From Verrucomicrobia bacterium UBA3841 (GTDB taxonomy: Bacteria; Verrucomicrobiota; Kiritimatiellia; RFP12; UBA1067): a stretch of 64,000 nt of DNA. The position numbers were made by a program, and so were the translations under genes. Of the stretch, positions 42,073-50,955 are shown piece by piece (position 1 is the first letter of the stretch; each line of letters begins with the position of its first letter). The stretch covers positions 42,599-106,598 of the forward strand of contig DGHT01000014.1 of NCBI GenBank assembly GCA_002392765.1, given 5' to 3'. The notes beneath the pieces are model-generated. The model had not been told where the DNA came from. It did not search any database and saw only the letters and a list, made by a program, of their open reading frames with translations.

Positions 42073-42243
42073 TTATACCAAAATCTCCGCCGTGTCGCCA
42101 CTGATTTGGCACGTCCACGTGTAGCCGCCAATCGTTTCCGTCGCGACCAGCACGCCAAACGCGGCGGCAAGCGCCGCCAACAACGCCAGATTGCGGACGG
42201 CTCGGCGAGCCGTCCCTACTAGTATCGTCAGTTTCTTGGTCAT
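42073..42243 (-). pseudogene. Truncated 5' end of a second BspA-type gene
   Basis: The 56-residue frame begins MTKKLTILVGTARR with a hydrophobic leader and then TETIGGYTWTCQISGDTAEI, closely like the start of the 2024-residue BspA-type protein (TETVGGYTWTYWNYG). It stops at once after this mature N-terminus, 15 bases before the AlbA/ATPase gene. AAAGGAAC precedes the start. A palindrome with CTAC (42195-42219) lies inside the leader. It reads as a remnant whose body has been lost or replaced. Confidence 0.65.
42195..42219 (-). repeat. REP-like palindrome in the BspA remnant
   Basis: GGACGGCTCG and CGAGCCGTCC arms with a single-base loop, followed by CTAC. It is in frame with the remnant's leader (GTARRAVRN). 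Confidence 0.8.
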
Positions 42244-42253
42244 TCGCATGTTC

Positions 42254-42691
42254 CTTTCAAGTTGATTGTTTCCTTTGCGGCGGCTCGGCAGGACGCCTCG
42301 CCCTACCAATGACACTATCTACACGTTCTACATGTTCTACACGGCTAAAACGATCCCTCCCGGCGCGGCTGGAATCCGCGCCCTACCAATGCGGTCGCGC
42401 GGGAGCACACGCTTGCGCGCGCACCCGCTTGCGCGCGCACCCGCTTGCGCGCCCTTCGGGTTGCTTTCAGCAAGGTTCCCTCCGAAGCGGAGCTTCTCCG
42501 GTGCATCTTCGGGTTCGGCTTACGCCGAATGTTCCCTCCGAAGCGGAGCTTCTCCGGTGCATTTCGCGACCCTACCGTTTTGACGCGGCGGGACGCCGCA
42601 TCTCCTTGGCGGTCACGCGGGACGCGCGACCCTATCGTTTTGACGCGGCGGGACGCCTCATCTCCTTGGCGGTCGCGCGGGACGCGCGACC
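42254..42691. repeat. Gene-free repeat cluster with several GTAG-type palindromes
   Basis: No gene fits these 438 bases. They hold an imperfect palindrome at 42279-42305; GGCGCGG/CCGCGCC with CTACC at 42362-42387; a 16-base unit (CGCTTGCGCGCGCACC) in tandem at about 42412-42450; a 32-base direct repeat at 42475-42506 and 42531-42562; and two palindromes with CGCGGGACGCG cores ending CTATC/CTACC at 42611-42636 and 42671-42696, separated by a 60-base direct repeat unit. The last palindrome supplies the trmB stop codon. Confidence 0.8.
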
Positions 42692-43363
42692 CTACCGTTT
42701 TGACGCGGCGGTTCTGCGTTCCACCCCTTCGCGCGGTTCGCACTCCGGCGGTATCCTCAGCGGCTCCAGGGGGGAGTCGTCCGCCGGAAGAGCCTGCCAC
42801 GCGGCGGAATAGACGCTCATGCCGCGCTCGCGGAATTTAGTCTCGAACTCCGTCCACACTTCTCTCGGCCTCGGCATGGGGTCGACGCGCAGGAAGCGCG
42901 GATCGGACGAAAAGCATTCCTCCACCGTCCCGAAATACTCCGCGTGGTCTGTCGCGAACTCGATCCTGCCGCCGATCTCCAGCCGCTTCCAGAGCGCATT
43001 GAGAAACAGCGGCCCGAAGAGTCTGTGCGAATGATGTCTCTTCTTGGGCCACGGATCCGGAAAGAACACGTACACCCGCCTCGCTCCGTGCTCCGGCAGC
43101 AGATAGTGGAATACGTAAAGCGCTTCGAGCCTCACGATCTTCACGTTGTCGAGCCCCGCGCGCCTTACTTTGTTCGCGAAAAGCCTTACGCGGCCGAGCA
43201 TTCTTTCTATGCCCAGAAAAGCGCAGTCGCGGTTCGCCGCCGCGCGGGCGGTCAGAAACGACCCTTTGCCGGAACCGACTTCGACTTCGAGAGGGGAAGG
43301 GAGGTCGAACGGCTTGCAGATGTCGGCCACCCGTATCACAGGGTCTATATCTTGAAGAAGCAT
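42692..43363 (-). CDS. trmB: tRNA (guanine-N7-)-methyltransferase
   Basis: TrmB methylates G46 of tRNAs with S-adenosylmethionine. The conserved blocks are EVEVGSGKGSFL (SAM site), FLGIERMLGR, VYVFFPDPWPKKRHHSHRL and FATDHAEYF. I start at ATG 43363, overlapping the pgpA end by 19 bases and giving 223 residues; the frame is open further up but only as pgpA shadow. The last residues, RRTAASKR, and the TAG stop are written by a GTAG-type palindrome, so the end of the gene has been reshaped by a repeat. Confidence 0.93.
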   Translation of the reverse strand: MLLQDIDPVIRVADICKPFDLPSPLEVEVGSGKGSFLTARAAANRDCAFLGIERMLGRVRLFANKVRRAGLDNVKIVRLEALYVFHYLLPEHGARRVYVFFPDPWPKKRHHSHRLFGPLFLNALWKRLEIGGRIEFATDHAEYFGTVEECFSSDPRFLRVDPMPRPREVWTEFETKFRERGMSVYSAAWQALPADDSPLEPLRIPPECEPREGVERRTAASKR

Positions 43364-43821
43364 AGGTATATCGTCCAGTTGATGCAAAGCGAATAAAGAT
43401 TCGCCGCGAAATCGTCGATCACTATTCCAAGTCCGCCGTCGATCGACTGGAGCTGGCGCGCCGGCGGCGGCTTGACTATATCCACAAGGCGCACCACCGC
43501 GAAGAAAACGAGAACCGCCTTCCAGGAAAGCGCCGCAAGCGGCAGACCGGCGACGGCGAGAGGGAAAAGCATCCACTCGTCGGCGGTTATTCTTCCGTCG
43601 TCCTTGATGCCGAGAGTTTTCTCGGCCGACGAGCAGACGGGCACCGCCAGCGCGGCGAGCGCGAGCGCCGCCGCGATCTGGACGGAAAGCGGGAAGCGCG
43701 ACAGGACGAGCGCGAGCGCGACCCCGGGCAGGCTTCCGAATGTCCCGGGAGCGAACGGGACGAACAGTCCGATACCGAATCCAGTAGCGGTGAAAAGCAG
43801 GAATTTTCTGAAAAAGCCCAT
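43345..43821 (-). CDS. pgpA: Phosphatidylglycerophosphatase A
   Basis: PgpA removes phosphate from phosphatidylglycerol phosphate at the inner membrane. 158 residues with several hydrophobic helices; family marks are FAPGTFGSLPGV near residue 20, DDGRITADEWM and the C-terminal DGGLGIVIDDFAANLYS. GGGAGG stands four bases before ATG 43821, which shares its A with the tsaB stop (TGATG). Coupled to tsaB and trmB. Confidence 0.93.
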   Translation of the reverse strand: MGFFRKFLLFTATGFGIGLFVPFAPGTFGSLPGVALALVLSRFPLSVQIAAALALAALAVPVCSSAEKTLGIKDDGRITADEWMLFPLAVAGLPLAALSWKAVLVFFAVVRLVDIVKPPPARQLQSIDGGLGIVIDDFAANLYSLCINWTIYLCFFKI

Positions 43822-44426
43822 CACGCCTCCCTTACCGCAGGGTTGAGGTATATCGGAGCGGGGTTGCTTTCCAGGAGCGAGGGATTGGCCGCTGCGGCCA
43901 TAGCCAGCCCCCCGGCAGACGGCAGCCTCTCGCCGAGGCAGCGTTCGCCGAAAATCGAAGAAAGTTCGCCGCCGATCCTCTGCGCGTCGGGCGTCACTAC
44001 CGCGTATCCGTCCGGAATCGCGGACGCGAGCGCGTCGGCGGCAACCTGGAAAACGGGACGCTCGAGCCTGAAACCGTCGAAAAGAGCAATCCACCTTTTA
44101 CCGCGGCGGGCGTCCCCCGCTACCGCGAGCCTGACGCCCGGCGAAGCGAGAGCGCACGGGGACGGAATTCCGCAGACTCTGCATCCGGTTCCGGCCGCGT
44201 AGCCCAGCGCGAAAGCGAGAGCGGACCGGATGCCGGCGAACGATCCGGGCCCGGTTCCGACGACGATCGTCCCGATTTGGTTTTCGCCGATGAACCGCTG
44301 CAAGGACGCCGCCCACCCTCCGCTCCTCGGATCCATGTCGCCGAATTCGGCTGTCTTCACGCCGGACGCGTCCGACAGCGCGACGCTCTGGCGTTTCGAC
44401 GAACGGTCTATGTATAGTACGCTCAT
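43821..44426 (-). CDS. tsaB: tRNA threonylcarbamoyladenosine biosynthesis protein TsaB
   Basis: TsaB is the non-catalytic partner of TsaD in t6A modification of tRNA. The 201-residue protein opens VLYIDRSSKRQSVAL and has the family block VVGTGPGSFAGIRSALAFALG near residue 60. The ATG at 44426 overlaps the preceding stop as ATGA. TsaD, TsaE and TsaC are outside the window. Confidence 0.92.
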   Translation of the reverse strand: MSVLYIDRSSKRQSVALSDASGVKTAEFGDMDPRSGGWAASLQRFIGENQIGTIVVGTGPGSFAGIRSALAFALGYAAGTGCRVCGIPSPCALASPGVRLAVAGDARRGKRWIALFDGFRLERPVFQVAADALASAIPDGYAVVTPDAQRIGGELSSIFGERCLGERLPSAGGLAMAAAANPSLLESNPAPIYLNPAVREA

Positions 44427-45925
44427 TTGTTTTCCGTCCTGAGATATTTTTCGTGTCCGTACGGGAAATCGCCGGGGATGTAGTTCAGCACGCCCGGACG
44501 CACGAGTGAATAGTTCTTGGTGTAATGCATGAATATCCAGGGACGGTCCGAACGCACGATCCGCTGGCATTCGGCCCAGTGCGCATTGCGCTCCGCGGGA
44601 TCCGCGCATTCCATCGCCAGGTCGTACTCCCTGTCGTAGGCGGGATTGGAATATGAGGAATGGTTCGGGCCGGGGCTTGAATTCGACGAATGGAAGAGCT
44701 GGAGGAAATTCTCCGGATCGGGATAGTCGCCGACCCATCCGAGCATGTGCATCTGGGTGTGGCCCTTGTTCACTGCGGAAAGGAAGGCGTCCCAGGTCTT
44801 GAAGTCAAGCTTGATCTCAACGCCGGCTGCGGCGAAAAAACTCGCGAGAAGTTCGCCGGCCTCGCGGCTGTCCTGGGTGGGACGTCCGATCGAGAGCGTC
44901 AGCTTGAGGCGCCTTCCCGTGGCAGGATCGATGCCGCCGGGATAGCCCGCCTCCGCCATAAGGCTGCGCGAACGTTCGATGTCGAAAGCGTATTCGCCGG
45001 GGGCTTCGAGGCGGCCTTCGACCCCGGGAGGGACGGGACCGTCCGCCGGTTCTATGCTTCCGTTGTAGAACGCCTTCCACGTCGCCGAATCGAAAGCGCA
45101 CGAAAGCGCCCTTCTGAGCGCGGGATTGCCGCCGACGACAGGGTCGTTCATGTTGAAGCCGATGTACCGGACTTCCATCGCCGGCCGTCCGCCGCACAAC
45201 CTCACGCCCGCCGCGGACAGGCGTCCGTCGAGATTCCCGGAAGAGTCTATCACGGCGCCCCAGTTGTCGCGCGCGATTTCACCGAGATAGTCCAGTTCGC
45301 CTTTCAAAAACATGAGCCACTGCGTAGACGTGTCGTCGACCGTGAGGAAACGGATTTTCGAGTACGGTTCGCCGGGGACTCCGCATGGTTTGCTCCAGCC
45401 GCGCCACTCGCGGTTTATCGCAAACACCATTTCGTGGTTCCTCCACCAGGATTCGAGAGTGTACGGCCCGGTGCCGGATCCGTCCTCGCGCATCACGGAA
45501 CAGTACGGCATGGCGATCAGCCACGGGAATACATGCTGGCGTTTCTTGAGGACTATGCGCACGATGGAGTCTCCCTCCCCGGCGACTGACGACACGTTCT
45601 TCATCGTCCAGCTCCCGGACGAAGGATTGGCGGGGTCGGTCAGGCGCTTTACGGCGCGCACTACATCCGCCGCGCGCACCGGCGCGTCCGGGACCATGCG
45701 GAAAACGTACTCGAGACCGTCTGCGGAAACATCCGGCAGTTCGCACACGCCGGGGATCAATCTGTACGGGCGCGCGGCATAGTCGATTTCAAGGGGCGTT
45801 TCGTAGACGAGCGCGACGGCTTTCGAATCGTACACGCTCTGTGCCTCGACCGGGTCCATCGAATCGACGCGCTCCATCGCCCTGGTGAAGACCGATGCCG
45901 CAATGACAGCAGCCGCGAATGTCAT
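44423..45925 (-). CDS. Family 5 extracellular solute-binding protein (oligopeptide type)
   Basis: A 500-residue SBP_bac_5 protein: short leader MTFAAAVIAASVFT, VYETPLEIDY, the hallmark VRYIGFNMNDPVVGGNPALRRALS and the late MLGWVGDYPDPENFLQLFHS. Such proteins feed peptides or nickel to ABC importers, but no permease or ATPase of that type is near. It overlaps dciA upstream and tsaB downstream by four bases each, so it is expressed with housekeeping genes. Ligand unknown. Confidence 0.88.
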   Translation of the reverse strand: MTFAAAVIAASVFTRAMERVDSMDPVEAQSVYDSKAVALVYETPLEIDYAARPYRLIPGVCELPDVSADGLEYVFRMVPDAPVRAADVVRAVKRLTDPANPSSGSWTMKNVSSVAGEGDSIVRIVLKKRQHVFPWLIAMPYCSVMREDGSGTGPYTLESWWRNHEMVFAINREWRGWSKPCGVPGEPYSKIRFLTVDDTSTQWLMFLKGELDYLGEIARDNWGAVIDSSGNLDGRLSAAGVRLCGGRPAMEVRYIGFNMNDPVVGGNPALRRALSCAFDSATWKAFYNGSIEPADGPVPPGVEGRLEAPGEYAFDIERSRSLMAEAGYPGGIDPATGRRLKLTLSIGRPTQDSREAGELLASFFAAAGVEIKLDFKTWDAFLSAVNKGHTQMHMLGWVGDYPDPENFLQLFHSSNSSPGPNHSSYSNPAYDREYDLAMECADPAERNAHWAECQRIVRSDRPWIFMHYTKNYSLVRPGVLNYIPGDFPYGHEKYLRTENK

Positions 45926-46254
45926 GTCCGTATCTCCAGAATCAGTTTAAGTTTCTTCGGCGCGCCCTCGAGCGACATGAGCTTCTTTCGCACGGCGGGC
46001 AGGCGCGGGTTGAGCGCGAAAAGATGCGGCGCGCTTTTGACGTACAGAACCAGCTTCCCGTCTTCGTACCTGCCGGGACGGGCCGAAAATCCGGGAAAAA
46101 GCGCGCTCCATCTATCGGCGATCGAATCGAAGAATTCGCTGCGGGCGGCGGAAATCTCCCTCGCGGCCGCCTCCACCGCCGTTCTGAACGTCGCGTGGCG
46201 TCCTCTTTTGTCCGGCTCCAGGGGAAGCCAATCGATGCCGTCTTCCAGTACCAT
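45922..46254 (-). CDS. DUF721 / DciA-like protein
   Basis: 110 residues. The C-terminal part, LVLYVKSAPHLFALNPRLPA followed by VRKKLMSLEG, matches the DUF721 family, which includes DciA, the helicase-operating protein of bacteria lacking DnaC/DnaI. I start at ATG 46254, five bases after the ABC gene; the upstream extension is shadow. The stop overlaps the solute-binding protein start (ATGA). Role in helicase loading is inference from the family. Confidence 0.7.
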   Translation of the reverse strand: MVLEDGIDWLPLEPDKRGRHATFRTAVEAAAREISAARSEFFDSIADRWSALFPGFSARPGRYEDGKLVLYVKSAPHLFALNPRLPAVRKKLMSLEGAPKKLKLILEIRT

Positions 46255-46259
46255 GCCGT

Positions 46260-48254
46260 CTATTTCTGGTGCTGCATGTCGCAGAGTTTGCGGTAGACGC
46301 CGTTTCGCGCGTAAAGTTCGTCGTGCGTGCCGCGCTCGACGATCTCGCCATCCTGCATCACGAGAATCAGATCCGCGTTGCGGATGGTCGAAAGCCGGTG
46401 CGCGATGGCGAACGTGGTGCGGTCTTTCATCAGCCTGTTTATGGCGTCCTGGACAAGACGTTCCGTCACCGTATCCAGGGCGCTCGTGGCCTCGTCCAGA
46501 ATCAGAATCGGCGGATTGCGCAGAATAGCCCGCGCGATCGCGATGCGCTGGCGCTCGCCTCCGGAAAGCGAAAAACCCTTTTCGCCCGCGAGCCGCGAAT
46601 ACCCCTCTGGCTGCGACATTATGAAATCGTGCGCGTTCGCCATTTTGGCAGCGGCGATGACGTCCTCCAGGGTGGCGTCGGGACTGCCGTACCTGATGTT
46701 CGCCTCGATCGTGTCGTTGAAAAGGAGCGTTTCCTGCTGCACCGAACCGATCAGTCTGCGCAGATCGGAAACTTTCAGGTCCCTGAGATCGATTCCGTCC
46801 ATCTCGATCGAACCCGAAGCCGGATCGAAGAACCTGGCGAGGAGCGAACTCATCGTCGACTTGCCGCTCCCGGTGCCGCCGACGACCGCCACGATACTGC
46901 CGCGCGGGATTTCGAACGTCGCCCCGTGCACGGCATCCCTGTCCGCGGTTTCGTACCTGAACGAGACGTTCTTGAACGATATCGACGTGTCGAACGTTTT
47001 CTTCGAAACGGCGGACGGCTTTTCGGGCAGTTCCATGTCGACGTCCATTATCGACCATATTCTCCCGAGCGCCGCGCGCCCTTGTTCGATCTGCACCTGC
47101 AGCTTTGAGAGCTGCTTGAGGGGTCTGTATATCAGCAGCAGCGGGGCGAGCATGGGGATGATCATCGAAAGCTTCACGCCGGTGAAGAAGCACCATACGA
47201 CAAAAGCGCAGATGAGGATTATGCCGACCGTTTCGACCGCAGGCCCCACTAGAAGCCCCCACCTCAGCGCCCTCAAGGTCGCTTTCAGGGTCTGGTCGTT
47301 GGCATGCTCGTACTTTTCGCACTCGTAGCTTCCCGTGTCGTACGCCTTTACGACTTTGATGCAAGTCAGTATCTCGTGGATCCTGCTGCCGACGACGGAA
47401 AAGCGCTCGAGCGCCTTTTTACTCCATTTGCGGATTCTCTTGGAAAGGAACACGACAGGTATCATGAACATCGGGAAACCGATGACTATCATGCCGAGCG
47501 TGGGGAGCATGTCGTTCTTCACGGCCGAATAGATTATGAACCCCACCGAAACAAGTATCTCGAACGGCGCCTGTGCGAGTTCCTGCAGAACGTGCTGTAT
47601 GACGAGCTGCACCTGGTGCGGATCGGACGTGCAGCGGCTCATCAGCTGGCCTATGTCGATACGGCCGTGGAACTCAAGCCCCTGGCGCTGGACGTGCTCG
47701 AGGATGTCGCATCTTATGTCCCTCACCGTGCGCATGCCCGCCCAGGCGAGACAGTAATGGTTGAGAAAGACGAGCACGCACCTCAAAAGGGCGAAAAGCG
47801 GCACGATCACGATTATCGCGAAAAGAAGCGGCAGCCCGAGAGCGTCGTCTTCGTCCTGCATCTCGATTCCGAATTTCGCGGCGATGTTCCTGATCTTTCC
47901 GTACTGTTTCGACAGCCCCTTCGCCTTCTTCGCGCCGGCGTCCTCGGCTGGAACTTCCTGGGCCGGAGCCTGCTCAACGGCGTGCGCCGCGTCCGGGTTC
48001 GCGGGGGATGCGGGGGCTGCGGCTTCGGGCTCCGCGGCTGAAGCGGGTTTGCCCGCCGTCTCCACGCGGGAAAGAGTCGGTTGTATGACGCTGAAAAACG
48101 GAAGGAGCGTGCCGGCCGTCAGCACGCCGCAGACGATTCCGGCGATTATGCGGGATTTGTACTTCCTCGCATAGCCCCATACGCGGCCGTAAGCCTCCTT
48201 CGCACCGTATTCGCGGTCGAAGAACTCCTTGCGGTAAGTTGTTTTCTTTGACAT
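46260..48254 (-). CDS. MsbA-like ABC exporter (fused membrane and ATPase domains)
   Basis: 664 residues. Six membrane helices lie in residues 30-370, with an unusual Ala/Pro/Glu-rich insert (about 68-115) in the first external loop. The ATPase domain has Walker A GGTGSGKST, Q-loop SVQQETLLFND, signature LSGGERQRIAIARA and Walker B ILILDEATSALD. Proteins of this type flip lipid A or other lipids, or export drugs and peptides. The EFFDREYG start is unusual. It lies three bases downstream of ispF. Confidence 0.92.
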   Translation of the reverse strand: MSKKTTYRKEFFDREYGAKEAYGRVWGYARKYKSRIIAGIVCGVLTAGTLLPFFSVIQPTLSRVETAGKPASAAEPEAAAPASPANPDAAHAVEQAPAQEVPAEDAGAKKAKGLSKQYGKIRNIAAKFGIEMQDEDDALGLPLLFAIIVIVPLFALLRCVLVFLNHYCLAWAGMRTVRDIRCDILEHVQRQGLEFHGRIDIGQLMSRCTSDPHQVQLVIQHVLQELAQAPFEILVSVGFIIYSAVKNDMLPTLGMIVIGFPMFMIPVVFLSKRIRKWSKKALERFSVVGSRIHEILTCIKVVKAYDTGSYECEKYEHANDQTLKATLRALRWGLLVGPAVETVGIILICAFVVWCFFTGVKLSMIIPMLAPLLLIYRPLKQLSKLQVQIEQGRAALGRIWSIMDVDMELPEKPSAVSKKTFDTSISFKNVSFRYETADRDAVHGATFEIPRGSIVAVVGGTGSGKSTMSSLLARFFDPASGSIEMDGIDLRDLKVSDLRRLIGSVQQETLLFNDTIEANIRYGSPDATLEDVIAAAKMANAHDFIMSQPEGYSRLAGEKGFSLSGGERQRIAIARAILRNPPILILDEATSALDTVTERLVQDAINRLMKDRTTFAIAHRLSTIRNADLILVMQDGEIVERGTHDELYARNGVYRKLCDMQHQK

Positions 48255-48257
48255 GTG

Positions 48258-48725
48258 TCAATCCAGGAGGACGGCTGCATGCACGGCTATGCCGAGTCCC
48301 GCGCCGACGTCATCCATCCTTTCGTTCGTTTTACCCTTCACGCTCACCCGGCCGACGTCGATTCCCATCGCGTCAGCGAGCGATTTCCTGATATCTTCCC
48401 TGTACGGGGCGAGCCTCGGCCTCTCGCAGACCACCGTGGCGTCGACGTTGCCGATCGAATATCCCGCCGCGGCCACTTCCGCCGCCGCCGCCCGCAGAAG
48501 ACGCATCGAATCCGCGCCTTTCCACTGCGGGGAAGAGTCGGGGAAATGACCGCCTATGTCCCCGAGCGCCGCCGCGCCGAACAGGGCGTCGATAACCGCG
48601 TGCGCAAGAACGTCGCCGTCGGAATGGGCCTTGAGTCCCGGACAGTCCGGAATCTCCACGCCGCCTAGCACCAGCCGCCGGCCGTCTTCGAATACATGGC
48701 TGTCGTAACCGGTCCCTATTCTCAT
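48258..48725 (-). CDS. ispF: 2-C-methyl-D-erythritol 2,4-cyclodiphosphate synthase
   Basis: IspF closes the cyclodiphosphate ring in the non-mevalonate isoprenoid pathway. 155 residues with GTGYDSHVF (zinc Asp/His), LGGVEIPDCPGLKAHSDGDV, DIGGHFPDSSPQWKGADS and the closing VSVKGKTNERMDDVGAGLGI. ATG 48725 overlaps the dapA stop as ATGA, which fixes the start over an upstream in-frame ATG. Confidence 0.96.
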   Translation of the reverse strand: MRIGTGYDSHVFEDGRRLVLGGVEIPDCPGLKAHSDGDVLAHAVIDALFGAAALGDIGGHFPDSSPQWKGADSMRLLRAAAAEVAAAGYSIGNVDATVVCERPRLAPYREDIRKSLADAMGIDVGRVSVKGKTNERMDDVGAGLGIAVHAAVLLD

Positions 48726-49600
48726 TTCAGCAGGCCGGCCGCGCGCAAAGTGCCGCGCATTCTCTCGAGACACGTTTCAGTCGTTTCGCAAAGAGGCAGT
48801 CTGAACACCCTTTCGATGCGTCCCATGAGCGCCAGCGCCTCCTTCACCATCACGGGATTCACGTCTATGAACAAATCCCTGAAAAGCGGATAGTACCTGT
48901 CGTGCAACTCGAGCGCCTTCGCGAAATCGCCGGCGAGAGCCAGACGGACCATGTCGCCCATTTCTTTCGGGATGATATTGGAGGCCACGGATATGACGCC
49001 TCTGGCCCCCACCGAAATCATCGCCAGCGCCAGGGAGTCGTCGCCGGAGAGGACGGTCAGCGAAGGCGCCGCGTGCCTCACCGCGCTGACGCGCTCGACG
49101 GATCCCGCCGCCTCTTTTATCGCGACGATGTTCGGGTGCGCGGAAAGCCTCGCCGCGACATCCACCGGGATGTCCCTTCCCGCGCGCCCGGGCACGTTGT
49201 AGAGAATCACCGGAAGGCCGAGGTCCGCGACCGTCATGAAATGGCGGTAGAGGCCCTCGGCGTTCGGCTTGTTGTAGTAGGGTGTGACCTGCAGCGTTGC
49301 GCACGCTCCGCCCGAGGCGATGGCGGCCTTGGTCAGCTCCACCGCCTCTGACGTGGAATTGGCGCCCGTCCCCGCGATGACGGGGACGCGTCCGGCGGAA
49401 TACTCGACCGTTTTCGCGATCACCTCGATATGCTCGGAGTGCGAAAGTGTCGGCGATTCGCCGCTGGTCCCGACCGCGCAGATGCCTTCCACGCCCGCCT
49501 GCGCCTGCGCTTCGACAATCGACTTGAGCCGCCCGTAATCTACCGATCCGTCCTTCGAGAACGGTGTTACCATGGCGGTTATGGTTCCTTGCAGTTTCAT
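48722..49600 (-). CDS. dapA: 4-hydroxy-tetrahydrodipicolinate synthase
   Basis: DapA condenses pyruvate with aspartate semialdehyde in the diaminopimelate/lysine pathway. 292 residues with GTITAMVTPFSKDGSVD, VGTSGESPTLSHSEH, the Tyr of YYNKPNAEGLYRHF and the Schiff-base lysine in IVAIKEAAGS. It lies 40 bases downstream of serC. The product supports LysA encoded at 33-34 kb and cell-wall synthesis. Confidence 0.96.
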   Translation of the reverse strand: MKLQGTITAMVTPFSKDGSVDYGRLKSIVEAQAQAGVEGICAVGTSGESPTLSHSEHIEVIAKTVEYSAGRVPVIAGTGANSTSEAVELTKAAIASGGACATLQVTPYYNKPNAEGLYRHFMTVADLGLPVILYNVPGRAGRDIPVDVAARLSAHPNIVAIKEAAGSVERVSAVRHAAPSLTVLSGDDSLALAMISVGARGVISVASNIIPKEMGDMVRLALAGDFAKALELHDRYYPLFRDLFIDVNPVMVKEALALMGRIERVFRLPLCETTETCLERMRGTLRAAGLLK

Positions 49601-49640
49601 GCGGTGCAGCTCCAGTCGTTTTTCAGTTTGTCATGCGGCG

Positions 49641-50732
49641 TCAGCCGTTTTTCTTTTCGAAGTCCTTCATGAACGCCACGAGAGCGTCGACGCCCTCCAT
49701 CGGGAACGCGTTGTAGATCGTGGCTCTTATGCCGCCGACGCTGCGGTGGCCTTTGAGCGAACTCATGCCGAGAGCCTTCGCGTCCGCGACGAACTTCTTC
49801 TCGAGATCTTCCGTCGGAAGACGGAACGTCACGTTCATGTCGCTGCGGAATTCGGGAAGCGCCGTGCCCTTGTAGAACGAGGACGCGTCGATCGCCGCGT
49901 ATATCTTGGCGGCCTTCTCGCGGTTGAGTTTGAAGAGGTTCTCCTTGCCCATGCGCTTGACCCACTTCATGACCTCGCCGAAAACGTATATCGCGAACGT
50001 GGGCGGCGTGTTGTAGAGGGAGTTGTTGTCGACGTGCGTGCGGTACTGTAGAAGCGTGGGGATAGACTCCGCCCCCTTCGCGGCAAGCTCCTTCTTGATG
50101 GCGACCACGCCCATTCCCGAAGGCCCGAGGTTCTTCTGCGCGCCAGCGTAGAAAAGATCGAACTTCGTGTAGTCGCGCTCGCAGCTGAGGATGTCGGAAG
50201 ACATGTCGGCGAAAAGCGGGACGCCTGCCTCGGGGATTTTCTTGAGCTGCGCCCCGGAAATCGTCTCGTTCGTGCAGATGTGCGCGTACTCGGCGTCCGC
50301 GGAGAACTTCCACTCTCCGTCGCGCGGCATTCTCGTGGGGATGTCCTTCGCGCATTCGGCGACGACGTTCACTTTCGCGCCGCGTAGCGCCGCGACCTTC
50401 TGAGCCTCTTTGAGCGCTTTGCCGGACCACGTGCCCATGTTGGCGTAGTCGGCGCTCTTGCCGGCGGCAAGGAAGTTCATCGGAATCATGGCGAACTGCA
50501 TCGACCCGCCCCCCTGGATGAAGCACACCTCGTAATCGTCGCCTATGCCGGTCAGTTCCTTGAACACGGCGATCGCCTCGTTGTGGATCTGGTCGTAATC
50601 CTTGCCCCTGTGCGACATCTCCATGACGGACATCCCCGTCCCCTTGTAGTCGACAAGGTCGGCCTGCACCTGCTGCAGGACCTCGAGAGGCAGGCAGGCG
50701 GGGCCCGCCGAGAAGTTGTATGCGCGTGACAT
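49641..50732 (-). CDS. serC: Phosphoserine aminotransferase
   Basis: SerC makes 3-phosphoserine. 363 residues: AYNFSAGPACLP, YKGTGMSVMEMSHRGKDYD, FIQGGGSMQFAMIPMN and the PLP lysine in FYAGAQKNLGPSGM. ATG 50732 is chosen because AAGGAACAGAA stands before it and the family start MSRAYNFSAGPA follows; the frame upstream is noncoding. First gene of the nine-gene operon. Confidence 0.96.
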   Translation of the reverse strand: MSRAYNFSAGPACLPLEVLQQVQADLVDYKGTGMSVMEMSHRGKDYDQIHNEAIAVFKELTGIGDDYEVCFIQGGGSMQFAMIPMNFLAAGKSADYANMGTWSGKALKEAQKVAALRGAKVNVVAECAKDIPTRMPRDGEWKFSADAEYAHICTNETISGAQLKKIPEAGVPLFADMSSDILSCERDYTKFDLFYAGAQKNLGPSGMGVVAIKKELAAKGAESIPTLLQYRTHVDNNSLYNTPPTFAIYVFGEVMKWVKRMGKENLFKLNREKAAKIYAAIDASSFYKGTALPEFRSDMNVTFRLPTEDLEKKFVADAKALGMSSLKGHRSVGGIRATIYNAFPMEGVDALVAFMKDFEKKNG

Positions 50733-50819
50733 TTCTGTTCCTTTCGTTTGTTTAGAGTTTATCGTTGTTGTTTGTTGCGCCGCCCCCAAGAGTTTATCAA
50801 GCGGGGACGACAATCCAAT

Positions 50820-50848
50820 ATTATACTCTTTTCAAACGAATCATGCAA
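50820..50848 (-). promoter_or_regulatory. Sigma-70-type promoter for the serC operon
   Basis: Minus strand TTGCAT, 17 bases, TATAAT, about 88 bases ahead of the serC ATG. Confidence 0.72.
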
Positions 50849-50887
50849 CCAGATAACGCATTTTTGCCTCTTTCCTCCCCCATCAAA

Positions 50888-50926
50888 AAATGTCGCCCGG
50901 GGATTTCGCCCAGACGGGGCAAAATC
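50888..50926 (-). terminator. Candidate terminator of the sctU unit
   Basis: GATTTTGCCC pairs with GGGCGAAATC (one G-T pair) across CGTCT on the minus strand, and a run of six T follows about 13 bases later. It lies 30 bases past the small-protein stop. Confidence 0.55.
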
Positions 50927-50955
50927 CTCAGGCGGCATTTCGAACCGTCCGGTTC

